Below, one piece after another: positions 33,251 through 41,084 of a stretch of DNA of 64,000 nt (the stretch's first letter is position 1; each line of letters begins with the position of its first letter). The notes under the pieces were generated by a model, which was given only the letters and a program-made list of their open reading frames with translations, was not told where the DNA came from and made no database searches. Source of the stretch: CBDCFV01 sp963664625 (lineage in GTDB: Bacteria > Chloroflexota > Dehalococcoidia > Lucifugimonadales > UBA3495); assembly GCA_963664625.1 (NCBI GenBank), contig OY761541.1, positions 2,232,001-2,296,000 of the forward strand. Direction: 5' to 3'. A program made the position numbers and the translations under genes.

Positions 33251-34534
33251 ATGGCTACAGCAGAAATGGCCAAGCTGGTGGACGCCCGCTCGGGGATGTT
33301 GAGCCCGAGCATCTACAATGACCGCGACATTTACCAGCAGGAGCTGGAGAATGTTTTTGCCCGCTGCTGGGGTTTCCTGTGCCACGAGAGCCAGATTCCC
33401 GAGCCGGGAGACTTTTTCACCACCTACATCGGCGAGGACCCGGTGCTGGTGTGGCGGGACTCGAAGGGCGAGGTAAACGCCTTCCTGAACGTGTGCCGCC
33501 ACCGGGGCAACCGGCTGTGCCGGGCCGGTTCCGGCAACGCCTCCTCGTTCAACTGCGCCTACCACGGCTGGACCTACGGCAACGACGGGCGGTTGCTGGC
33601 GGTCCCCAGGCAACAGGACGCCTACTACGGCGAGCTGGACCCTTCGAAGTGGGGGTTGATGCCGGTGGCCCAACTGGACAATCACAAAGGGCTCTACTTT
33701 GCCACATTCGATCCCCAAGCTCCCTCGCTGCCGGAGTACCTGGGGGAGATGGCATGGTACCTGGACGCTTTCTTTGACCGGCGGGAGGGCGGTGTGGAAG
33801 TGGTGGGCGGCGTGGTGAAGTGGGAAATTCCCTGCAACTGGAAGCTGCCGGCGGAGAACTTCGGCGGGGATGCTTATCACGCTTTCTGGAGTCACCAGTC
33901 GGCAATTCTGACGAAGTTTGCAAGCACCCGCTCGTTGCGAGGGGCCTCCGGCGCGCCCGGGACCCTGATTTCCGCTGGCAAGGGGCACGGCATCATCGCC
34001 GCCATGGCCGGACAAGCCACCGACCCGCCCATCGAGGAAATACTGGCTTACGAGGAGGAGATACTGCCCGAGGTGGAAAGCCGTTTGGGTGAAAGGCGTA
34101 AACTGGTAAAGCCCACCGTGGGCACGGTTTTCCCGAACTTTTCGATGCTGATCTCCTCGTCCCGTACCTTCCGTGTGTGGCATCCGCGAGGGCCCAACAA
34201 GACTGAGGTGTGGTCATGGATATATGTGGACAAGGCGGCCCCTCCCGAAATCAAAAATGCCCTTCGCTTGGCCGGGCTGCGGACTTTCGGGCCCGCCGGG
34301 ACCTTCGAGCAGGACGACATGGACAATTGGGAGCAGTGCTCGGTCAGCGGCAAGGGAGTCGTGTCCCGGCGCTATCCGCTGAACGTGCAGATGGGCCTTG
34401 GGCACGAAAGCTACGAAGAGGGCCTGGGTGCCTGGGCCAGCGAGTCGCGCTACAGCGAAATCAACCACCGCAACTTCTACGGCCATTGGGCCAAGGTGAT
34501 GGACGCCAAAAGCTGGGACGATATTTACCAGTAG
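33251..34534 (+). CDS. Rieske ring-hydroxylating oxygenase alpha subunit, copy 4 (paired with beta)
   Basis: The 427-residue alpha subunit is more divergent than copies 1-3 but keeps CRHRGNRLCRAG...CAYH, the iron site GDAYHAFWSH and FEQDDMDNW. The region after the iron site is different (AILTKFASTRSLRGASGAPG), so a different substrate is likely. A CAGGAGG site precedes the ATG. It is followed after 32 bp by the only beta subunit of the cluster, so this pair most likely forms a standard alpha3beta3 enzyme. Confidence 0.9.
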   Translation: MATAEMAKLVDARSGMLSPSIYNDRDIYQQELENVFARCWGFLCHESQIPEPGDFFTTYIGEDPVLVWRDSKGEVNAFLNVCRHRGNRLCRAGSGNASSFNCAYHGWTYGNDGRLLAVPRQQDAYYGELDPSKWGLMPVAQLDNHKGLYFATFDPQAPSLPEYLGEMAWYLDAFFDRREGGVEVVGGVVKWEIPCNWKLPAENFGGDAYHAFWSHQSAILTKFASTRSLRGASGAPGTLISAGKGHGIIAAMAGQATDPPIEEILAYEEEILPEVESRLGERRKLVKPTVGTVFPNFSMLISSSRTFRVWHPRGPNKTEVWSWIYVDKAAPPEIKNALRLAGLRTFGPAGTFEQDDMDNWEQCSVSGKGVVSRRYPLNVQMGLGHESYEEGLGAWASESRYSEINHRNFYGHWAKVMDAKSWDDIYQ

Positions 34535-34566
34535 AATACCCAACCAGGTTAAAGAGGCAACAACTC

Positions 34567-35109
34567 ATGGACGACCAGTTAATCCGACAAGTTGAGCAAT
34601 TCCTGTACCGGGAGGCCAGGCTGTTGGACGACCGCCAGTTGCGCCAGTGGCTGGAGTTGCTCACCGACGACATCAAGTACTGGATGCCCATCCGGTCGAA
34701 CCGCTACCCGGTCAACAGCAAGGCCATCTCCATCCTGGACGGGTCGAGGTATGAAGAGGACGACCTGTCCAAGGAGGACGAACTGGCCCTTATGGACGAG
34801 GACAAGGACTCGCTGCAACGCCGGGTGGACCGCTTGGATACCGGCATGGCGTGGGCCGAAGACCCTCCATCCCGCACCCGGCACTTCGTGTCGAACGTAG
34901 AGGTACAGCCGGGGGACAGGGATGGAGAGTTGAAGGTCTATTCCAACTTCATCATGTACCGCACCCGCGCCGAGACGGAGCAGGACTTCTACGTGGGCAG
35001 CCGGGAAGACGTGTTGAGAAGGGTGGGGGACGATTTCAGGATAGCCTACCGGAAGGTGACCCTGGACCAGAACGTTCTGCTGGCGAAGAATGTAAGCAAC
35101 TTTTTCTAA
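34567..35109 (+). CDS. Ring-hydroxylating oxygenase beta subunit
   Basis: The 180-residue NTF2-like subunit opens with QLIRQVEQFLYREARLLDDR and has WLELLTDDIKYWMPIRSNR, RTRHFVSNVEV, and FRIAYRKVTLDQNVL near the end, all typical of the structural beta subunit of aromatic dioxygenases. ATG 34567 follows an AGAGG site. It is co-transcribed with alpha copy 4; it might also serve copies 1-3, or those may work as alpha-only enzymes. Confidence 0.92.
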   Translation: MDDQLIRQVEQFLYREARLLDDRQLRQWLELLTDDIKYWMPIRSNRYPVNSKAISILDGSRYEEDDLSKEDELALMDEDKDSLQRRVDRLDTGMAWAEDPPSRTRHFVSNVEVQPGDRDGELKVYSNFIMYRTRAETEQDFYVGSREDVLRRVGDDFRIAYRKVTLDQNVLLAKNVSNFF

Positions 35110-35131
35110 GGTCTGCTTGGCTGCCACCGTC

Positions 35132-35215
35132 ATTTCCGCGAAGGCGGGAACCCATAGGCTTCAACCAATGACGGGTGTATGCCAGCAGAAACGGCCGGTC
35201 GTTTGAGATAGTTTC
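35132..35215. repeat. Degenerate dRS3-like palindrome (copy 10) plus terminal-repeat half
   Basis: A variant palindrome (ATTTCC-N8-GGGAAC, 35132-35151) is followed by GAGATAGTTTC at 35205-35215. This matches the right terminal repeat of the 121-bp element at 9728-9848 at similar spacing. No left end is found, so this looks like a decayed copy. Confidence 0.55.
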
Positions 35216-35247
35216 CTGGCCGAATCGCAGCCCCCCGGAGGTGTATC

Positions 35248-35895
35248 ACGGTTTCTTCATATCCCCCGGAATACTTCCGCAGAGAAGACGAGAGCGACGA
35301 CAGGGAGTTCTACACCATGGCGCGGCTGGTGGTGCATATAGACGACCATGCCATAGCCGCGGTGGGGCAGGTGTTCAGGGAGTTCATCCCTCCCGACTCG
35401 GTTGTTCTCGATTTGATGAGCAGTTGGCGTTCCCACTGGCCGTCGGGCCACCCTAAGCAGCGGATGGCGGGACTGGGCCTCAACGCCGTGGAGATGCAGG
35501 ACAACCCCGACTTGGACGAGTTCGTGGTCCACGACGTGAACCGCGAGCCGGAGCTTCCCTACGAAGACGAGACGTTCGATGCCGTGGTCATCACCGTTTC
35601 CGCCCAGTACCTTACCCGGCCGGTAAGCACGTTCCAGGAAGTCAACCGCATACTGAAGCCGGGCGGCGTTTTCATAGTGACCTTTTCCAACCGCATGTTC
35701 CCCACCAAGGCGGTCCTGCTGTGGCGCATGTCCAGCGACGAAGGCCGCATGGACATCGTCGCTTCCTACATGAGGGACGCCGGGAATTTTGAGAGAATCC
35801 GCAACGGCTTCGTCAATCCCGACACCAGCCCGCCGGGAGACCCCCTTTACCTTGTGATGAGCTACAAATCGGCCGCTCCTCAAGACGAGCAATAG
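35248..35895 (+). CDS. SAM-dependent methyltransferase, possibly with ACG start
   Basis: The product is a Methyltransf_11-like protein: VVLDLMSSWRSHWP (motif I variant), VHDVNREPELPYEDETFDAVVITVSAQYL, and VNRILKPGGVFIVTFSNR. From ATG 35317 it has 192 residues. In frame upstream the sequence reads as clean protein (YPPEYFRREDESDDREFYT) with no ATG, GTG or TTG, and GGAGGTG (35238-35244) lies just before an ACG at 35248. So translation may begin at ACG 35248 (215 residues), or an ATG has mutated. Motif I lacks the normal GxGxG, so the SAM site may be altered. Target unknown. Confidence 0.7.
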   Translation, partial: TVSSYPPEYFRREDESDDREFYTMARLVVHIDDHAIAAVGQVFREFIPPDSVVLDLMSSWRSHWPSGHPKQRMAGLGLNAVEMQDNPDLDEFVVHDVNREPELPYEDETFDAVVITVSAQYLTRPVSTFQEVNRILKPGGVFIVTFSNRMFPTKAVLLWRMSSDEGRMDIVASYMRDAGNFERIRNGFVNPDTSPPGDPLYLVMSYKSAAPQDEQ

Positions 35896-35900
35896 CCTCT

Positions 35901-35944
35901 CTTCCCGTCTTTCCCGCGTAGGCGGGAAACTCGCCGGGGGCAGG
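35901..35944. repeat. dRS3-variant repeat (TTTCCC form, copy 11) ending just before nadE
   Basis: The 44-bp unit contains TTTCCC-N8-GGGAAA (35910-35929) and matches 51702-51745 at 43 of 44 positions. It ends eight bases before the nadE ATG; the other copy ends similarly close to the cyclophilin start. Confidence 0.75.
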
Positions 35945-35951
35945 AATAGCG

Positions 35952-37697
35952 ATGGCACAAACTTTTCGGCTGGCGCTGGCGCAAATCAATTCCACGGTGG
36001 GCGACATCTCCGGCAACACGTCCAAGATAATCGAATACCTGGAGCGGGCAAGGGACGAGTTGCAGGCCGACCTAGTGGCCTTTCCCGAACTGGCCATAAC
36101 CGGCTATCCCCCCGAGGACCTTCTCTTCAAGTCGTCGTTTCTGAAGGAAAACGTTGCCGCCATGGAGCGGGTCGTCGCCGCATCCCGGGGCATCGCTGTG
36201 GTTGTGGGCTACGCACAGATTGGCGAGGGCATTGCCAACGCGGCGGCGTTGGGCTACGACGGCAAACTGGTGGACTCGTACCAGAAAATCTACCTGCCCA
36301 ACTACGGCGTGTTCGACGAGGACAGGTACTTCGAGCCGGGAACAACCTGCCCGGTATACGTTATCAACGGCGCACTGGTGGGACTGGGCATCTGCGAGGA
36401 CATCTGGTACCCGGAAGGTCCCATAGTGACCCAGCGGCAAGCCGGGGCGCAGTTGGTGGTGAATATCAACGCCTCTCCATTTCACGCGGGCAAGGCCGCC
36501 GAGAGAGAGGATATGATTGCGGCCCGCGCCAAGGACAACGGGCTTTTTGTGGCGTACCTGAATTGCGTAGGAGGACAGGACGAGCTTGTTTTCGACGGCG
36601 CCAGCATAGTCCACAACAGCCGCGGGGACTTGCTCTTCCGGGGTCCCGCTTTCGAGGAAGGGTTGATAGCGGTGGACCTCGACCTAGATGAAGTCTCGTC
36701 TTCAGCAGGGACGGACGAGAACGCGCGCCGTAATCAGCCCGCGTCAGCTCCATCCGCAGGCGTGTCAAGAGTGGTGCCTGTGTCCGATTCCAAGCCAGAG
36801 ACCCGTCGCCCTCTTCCCGCTCCGCCAATGGCCGACCGCATGGACATGGTGGAAGAGGTGTACCAAGCCCTGGTGATGGGCACCCGCGACTATTTGATGA
36901 AGTCCGGTTTCACCAAGGCGTTGGTGGGGCTGTCAGGCGGAATCGACTCGGCCCTCACCGCTGCGGTGGCCGTCGACGCCCTCGGGGCGGACAACGTGGT
37001 GGGAATTTCCATGCCTTCCCGGCACTCGTCGGAGGGTAGCATAACCGACTCGAAAGAATTGACCGACCGCCTGGGCATGACGCTCTGGGTGGTGCCAATA
37101 GAGCCCGCCCACGAGGCGTTCACCGAAATGCTGGAGCCTCACTTCCAAGGCACGACGCCCAACGTGGCCGAGGAGAATGTGCAGGCGCGGATACGGGGCA
37201 ACATCCTGATGACCGTATCCAACAAGTTCGGCTGGATCGTGCTGACCACCGGCAACAAGAGCGAAATGGCCATGGGGTACGCGACGTTGTACGGCGACAT
37301 GGCCGGCGGGTTCGCCGTCCTGAAAGACGTGCCCAAGACACTGGTCTACGAGTTGTGCGAGTGGCGTAACCGCAACGGGGAGCCGCGCCCGGTCATCCCC
37401 CAAGCCATCATCGACAAGCCGCCCAGCGCCGAGCTGAAGGACGACCAGTTGGACCAGGACACCTTGCCGCCCTATGAAGTATTGGACCCGGTGGTCAAAG
37501 CATACGTGGAGGACGAGTACGGTTACCAAGACATGGTGGACATGGGATTCGACCCCCAGGTGGTGCGGCAGGTAATCCAGTTTGTCGACCGCAACGAGTA
37601 CAAGCGCCGCCAAGCCCCGCCGGGCGTAAAGATAACCCCCAAAGCCTTTGGAAAAGACCGCCGTCTGCCCATCGTCAACCGCTACCGGCAGGTGTAG
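35952..37697 (+). CDS. nadE: Glutamine-dependent NAD+ synthetase NadE
   Basis: NadE amidates deamido-NAD+ to NAD+ using ammonia released from glutamine. The 581-residue protein has an N-terminal nitrilase-fold glutaminase (LVAFPELAITGYPPEDL with the Glu, the KIYLPNYGVFDE Lys region, and GICEDIWYP with the nucleophile Cys), a variable linker (residues ~245-295), then the synthetase with the P-loop LSGGIDSALTAAVAVDALG, TTGNKSEMAMGY and LYGDMAGGFAVLKDV. Length is normal for the two-domain form. The ribosome site is weak and lies at the edge of a dispersed repeat. Confidence 0.95.
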   Translation: MAQTFRLALAQINSTVGDISGNTSKIIEYLERARDELQADLVAFPELAITGYPPEDLLFKSSFLKENVAAMERVVAASRGIAVVVGYAQIGEGIANAAALGYDGKLVDSYQKIYLPNYGVFDEDRYFEPGTTCPVYVINGALVGLGICEDIWYPEGPIVTQRQAGAQLVVNINASPFHAGKAAEREDMIAARAKDNGLFVAYLNCVGGQDELVFDGASIVHNSRGDLLFRGPAFEEGLIAVDLDLDEVSSSAGTDENARRNQPASAPSAGVSRVVPVSDSKPETRRPLPAPPMADRMDMVEEVYQALVMGTRDYLMKSGFTKALVGLSGGIDSALTAAVAVDALGADNVVGISMPSRHSSEGSITDSKELTDRLGMTLWVVPIEPAHEAFTEMLEPHFQGTTPNVAEENVQARIRGNILMTVSNKFGWIVLTTGNKSEMAMGYATLYGDMAGGFAVLKDVPKTLVYELCEWRNRNGEPRPVIPQAIIDKPPSAELKDDQLDQDTLPPYEVLDPVVKAYVEDEYGYQDMVDMGFDPQVVRQVIQFVDRNEYKRRQAPPGVKITPKAFGKDRRLPIVNRYRQV

Positions 37698-37749
37698 GCC
37701 GGGCGCAATACCAGTGCGCCTGGACGGCTCCTTGTCGGGGCTATGGCTG

Positions 37750-38274
37750 CTAGCGGGCGTCGACCTCCACCGGAGGCAGCGTCGCAATATCCAGGGCTTC
37801 ATCCCGTGCGGCTATGTCCGGGTTGCGGTTGGTAAGCCGCCTCATACGCCGTTCCATTCCCCGGTCATCATTCGCCACGTCGCTTGCAACATTGGGAGGA
37901 GGTACGTTGCGGATACGGTCCAACTCGGTCAATAACTCTCGGCAATCGTTGATGTGGAACTGCAAGTCGGGCCGCTCCAACCGGTGCTCGTAATAGTTGC
38001 TGTGCATAGCCTCGGCGGATGAGAACAGAGAACTCAAGCGGCCATTGTCATACTCCAATTGGAGTATACCGATAGCATCCCGCAACAACAGGTGGTAATG
38101 ATGGGCCCAGCCCCGAATGGCCGAGATGGACTTGATGGCGTGGGCGACAGACCCCCAAGCCTTCTCGGATGCCTGCATCAGGTCTTCTGAAACGTCCAAT
38201 TCTTCCTGGGCTTTGCGGATGAGATATTCGCTCATTTCCCAGTAGCGGTTGGACAGTTCTTCGGGAGTAGCCAT
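37750..38274 (-). CDS. PaREP1/HEPN-like helical protein
   Basis: The 174-residue all-helical protein has the pattern QASEKAWGSVAHAIKSISAI, as in PaREP1/HEPN-type proteins common in archaea and Chloroflexota. No RX4-6H motif is evident in the expected place; RGWAHHYH near residue 55 is the nearest. So RNase activity is uncertain. The C-terminal ~40 residues are charged and probably disordered. It is the last gene of a three-gene unit: the preceding stop (TAA, 38280-38278) is two bases from its ATG, so translation is coupled. Confidence 0.6.
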   Translation of the reverse strand: MATPEELSNRYWEMSEYLIRKAQEELDVSEDLMQASEKAWGSVAHAIKSISAIRGWAHHYHLLLRDAIGILQLEYDNGRLSSLFSSAEAMHSNYYEHRLERPDLQFHINDCRELLTELDRIRNVPPPNVASDVANDDRGMERRMRRLTNRNPDIAARDEALDIATLPPVEVDAR

Positions 38275-38277
38275 CAA

Positions 38278-38463
38278 TTACCCCCGTCTTTCCTGTTCAG
38301 CGGAGGGACCATTCGTTGCACCTTGGCCTTTCCCCTTGGGGGGCTTGGCAGGTTGCTCGGCACTGGGCAAGGTTATGGTCTGATTCACCGGCTGGTCCGT
38401 GTCAATGCGCCGGCGATTGGGAACACTGTTGTTTTTCCTTTCTTCACTACGTTTATCCGCCAT
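38278..38463 (-). CDS. Small basic disordered protein
   Basis: Not recognised. This 61-residue product is rich in Lys, Arg, Pro and Gln (KPPKGKGQGATNGP) and should be unstructured. A GGAAGG site precedes the ATG. The start overlaps the end of the upstream gene by 11 bp and the stop nearly touches the start of the PaREP1-like gene, so it is embedded in a coupled operon. That arrangement, more than its sequence, argues it is real. Confidence 0.55.
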   Translation of the reverse strand: MADKRSEERKNNSVPNRRRIDTDQPVNQTITLPSAEQPAKPPKGKGQGATNGPSAEQERRG

Positions 38464-39031
38464 TCGTCACCTTCCCTGCAACATCGTGCGGGCATCTATT
38501 GGTCCACACATAGTCCGGCCCCCTGCGTCCTTTGGGCAGAACCATAGTACAGCGTACATCTACGGCCGTGATCCAGTCCGGAATCGCCAGGCTTATATCA
38601 ACGACGTTGGACTCTCCAGGTTCCAGTGCGATACCTGGGTTATCGTTCCTGATTCGGTACTGTACGTTCCATGGAAAGTCCACCCCAGGCCCATCCGTAA
38701 TCATGTGACCCGCATACTCCGCAGCTTTGCTTTCCACTTCCTCATCATCAAAGGGTGCCAATACTCGCACCTCCCACTGTAACGAATTGCAGCGGGCTAT
38801 GACTCTCGAGGTGTTAGTAACCAGTGCCACAGCACTGATTACGTTCCAGGACTCACTGCTCGCCCGGGACGTCACCTCGAGGTCAACTTTGATGGAAGGC
38901 TTAGCTGTTCTGAAGACATTGAACTTCCAGATTGCCAAGAATCCCGTAAATATTAACGCGACGGCAGGAGTCAGGTAGAAGATCACCTGAGCCACTTGCT
39001 CGTACCACGGTTCCGGGACAACCGTAGCCAT
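38453..39031 (-). CDS. Single-pass membrane protein with C-terminal beta-rich domain
   Basis: Not recognised. The 192-residue product has one N-terminal membrane helix (residues ~14-36, VIFYLTPAVALIFTGFLAIW) and a predicted beta-sandwich-like domain (SIKVDLEVTSRASS, SAVALVTNTSRVIARCNSLQWEVRVLAP, VDISLAIPDWITAVDVRCTMVLP). It leads the three-gene unit with the small basic protein and the PaREP1-like protein. ATG 39031 is chosen, though no ribosome site is seen; an ATG nine codons earlier is possible. The region is AT-richer than nadE and moeA on either side. Confidence 0.55.
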   Translation of the reverse strand: MATVVPEPWYEQVAQVIFYLTPAVALIFTGFLAIWKFNVFRTAKPSIKVDLEVTSRASSESWNVISAVALVTNTSRVIARCNSLQWEVRVLAPFDDEEVESKAAEYAGHMITDGPGVDFPWNVQYRIRNDNPGIALEPGESNVVDISLAIPDWITAVDVRCTMVLPKGRRGPDYVWTNRCPHDVAGKVTNGG

Positions 39032-39119
39032 AGAGCGATTATACCTTAACGGAGGCACTCTGCTGGCTTGGGGACGTCAGAGTAGAGGTCCGTCCTGAAG
39101 GGCGGCAACAGTCCCCTTC

Positions 39120-41084
39120 TCAGCCCAGTTCCGCCATAACCATCCCCATATCCCCAGTGCGGTAGCCCCCCAGGGCGTCTACTTCCTGGCGGAAGTTTTC
39201 GTTTTGGAGGAGGGCCAGCAGGGGTTGAAGCAGGTCGCTTTCATAGTGGATGCGGGGGATGACTAGGTCGTAGCGCTCGTCCATCAGGGGTATGAACTCC
39301 AGGCCAAGGGCCGTGGCCGCGCTCAGGATGCCCAATCCGGTTGAAACTGAGCCGTTCTTGACCGCCGCCGCTACCGCCAAGTGGCTGTATTCCTCCCGCT
39401 CATAGCCCGTAATCCGCTCGGTCGGGATGCCCAGTTCCTTCAGTTTGTAGTCCAGCAATACGCGGGTGCCGGAGCCGCGTTGCCGGTTGACGAAACTGAC
39501 TTCCGGGCGTGAAAGGTCCTCCAGCACATGGATGGACAAAGGGTTGCCGGGAGGGACCATCAGACCCTGTATCCGGCTGACTAGGTTCACTAGCACTACG
39601 GGCACATCGGGCAGGTAGCGGTGAATGAAAGAGACGTTGTACTCGTTGGTCGTCTCGTCCAGCAGGTGGCTTCCCGCCAAGTGAGCCTCCCCGCGCCGCA
39701 GGGCAATCAGGCCGCCGAGACTGCCGATGTGGGATGATGAGAGGGTAAGGCCAGGGTTGGTGCGCCGCAGGGCGTTCGCCATCAGGTCGAGGGTAAGGTC
39801 GTGGCTGCCGATGGCGACGATGGTGTTCTCCACCTCCTCCAACGGCCGCAACAAATCGACTTCTGCCTCAGCCCCGGCGTCCAACCCCTCGGAAAACCTT
39901 GGGATGAGAAGCAGCCCGTCGGCCTTGGCCAAGGACATGATCACCCCGGCGCCCCGTTGTAGTGGCGTCGCCACCATCTTCCCGCCTACCCGGCCCAGCT
40001 TGACCCGCAGGTACTCGTCCTCGCCCAACGGTGACAATACCTTGCGGGTGATGCTTGCGGCGACTTTCGGACGTGCTTGGGGCGCCGTGCCCAGCCAGAG
40101 ATCGAGCAACGGCTTGACGAACAACTCAGCGGTCAGGACGGCGGACACGGGGTAGCCGGGCAGGCCGATTACCGGCTTGTCGTCCACCAGTCCCAGAACG
40201 ACGGGATGCCCCGGACGCACGGCCACGCCATGCACCAGCAGGCTGCCTAACTCCTCCACAACAGCGGCGGTGTAGTCTTCCGAGCCCGCGGAAGAGCCGG
40301 CGTTGACTATCACCAGGTCGTAGTCTGCTATTGCGTCTTTGACCGTGTCTCGGATGAGGGCGAAATCGTCGCGGACCGGAGTGAAACGCTCGGCGATGCC
40401 GCCCCACTCCCGCACCATTCCCGCCAGCATCAGCGTATTGAACTCCACGATGTCGCCGGGTTTGAGAGGAGCCGCACCCGGCGGCACGAGTTCGTTGCCG
40501 GTGGGGATGATGGCTACCCTGGGTTGCCGCCGGACCGGAATCTCAGTAATGCCAGCGGCGGCGCAGGCCCCAAGGTCCACGGGCCTCAGGCGATGGTTCT
40601 CGGGCAAGACCATTTCGGTGGCCACAAGGTCTTCGCCCAAGGTGCGGACGTGCTGCCAGGGCGCTACCGGACTCATAACCTGCACGGTCGCCTCGTCAAC
40701 CTGGTGTACGTGCTCGATCATGACTACGGCGTTGTAACCGGGCGGCATCGGGTCGCCGGTGTCCACCCACGCCACTTGGGAACCGACGGCGAGACTCATC
40801 GGAGCGGTCTCGCTTGCTCCGGTGGTATCGGCAGCTTTGACTGCTATTCCGTCCATAGCGGCGGCGTCGTAGTGAGGGGAGGACGCTACGGCGTTGACTG
40901 CCGATGCGGTAATCCTGCCTTGGGCTTGGTCTACGGGGCAGATCTGACCGGGAAGGGGCGACAGATTGCCGGCTTCCTCCAGAGCGCCAAGGAACCTCTG
41001 GAGGGCTTCGTCCAAAGGGATGTCACTGAGGTAGTACCGCCGTCCATCCCGGCGTTGCGGTGCGCTTTCGTTTGCTTGGGTCAT
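39120..41084 (-). CDS. moeA: MoeA-type molybdenum insertase fused to a PBP-like domain
   Basis: The 654-residue protein has a MoeA part (residues ~15-420: GRITASAVNAVASSPHYDAAAMDGIAVKA, VNAGSSAGSEDYTAAV, VIGLPGYPVSAV) followed by a periplasmic-binding-protein-like domain (~430-650: TIVAIGSHDLTLDLMANALR, GLIALRRGEAHLAGSHLLD, NRQRGSGTRVLLDYKLKELG) as in MoeA/LysR-substrate-domain proteins of archaea and Chloroflexota. The domain may sense or bind molybdate or a cofactor. ATG 41084 overlaps the TGA of the upstream moeA in ATGA, so the two are coupled. The frame continues upstream, but that is inside the other gene. Confidence 0.92.
   Translation of the reverse strand: MTQANESAPQRRDGRRYYLSDIPLDEALQRFLGALEEAGNLSPLPGQICPVDQAQGRITASAVNAVASSPHYDAAAMDGIAVKAADTTGASETAPMSLAVGSQVAWVDTGDPMPPGYNAVVMIEHVHQVDEATVQVMSPVAPWQHVRTLGEDLVATEMVLPENHRLRPVDLGACAAAGITEIPVRRQPRVAIIPTGNELVPPGAAPLKPGDIVEFNTLMLAGMVREWGGIAERFTPVRDDFALIRDTVKDAIADYDLVIVNAGSSAGSEDYTAAVVEELGSLLVHGVAVRPGHPVVLGLVDDKPVIGLPGYPVSAVLTAELFVKPLLDLWLGTAPQARPKVAASITRKVLSPLGEDEYLRVKLGRVGGKMVATPLQRGAGVIMSLAKADGLLLIPRFSEGLDAGAEAEVDLLRPLEEVENTIVAIGSHDLTLDLMANALRRTNPGLTLSSSHIGSLGGLIALRRGEAHLAGSHLLDETTNEYNVSFIHRYLPDVPVVLVNLVSRIQGLMVPPGNPLSIHVLEDLSRPEVSFVNRQRGSGTRVLLDYKLKELGIPTERITGYEREEYSHLAVAAAVKNGSVSTGLGILSAATALGLEFIPLMDERYDLVIPRIHYESDLLQPLLALLQNENFRQEVDALGGYRTGDMGMVMAELG

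Noticed and set aside
31342..33312. A 656-codon minus-strand open frame across the Rieske alpha genes
   Set aside because: It is antisense to two genes with intact catalytic motifs. High GC makes long shadow frames common, and the translated product has no recognisable domain.
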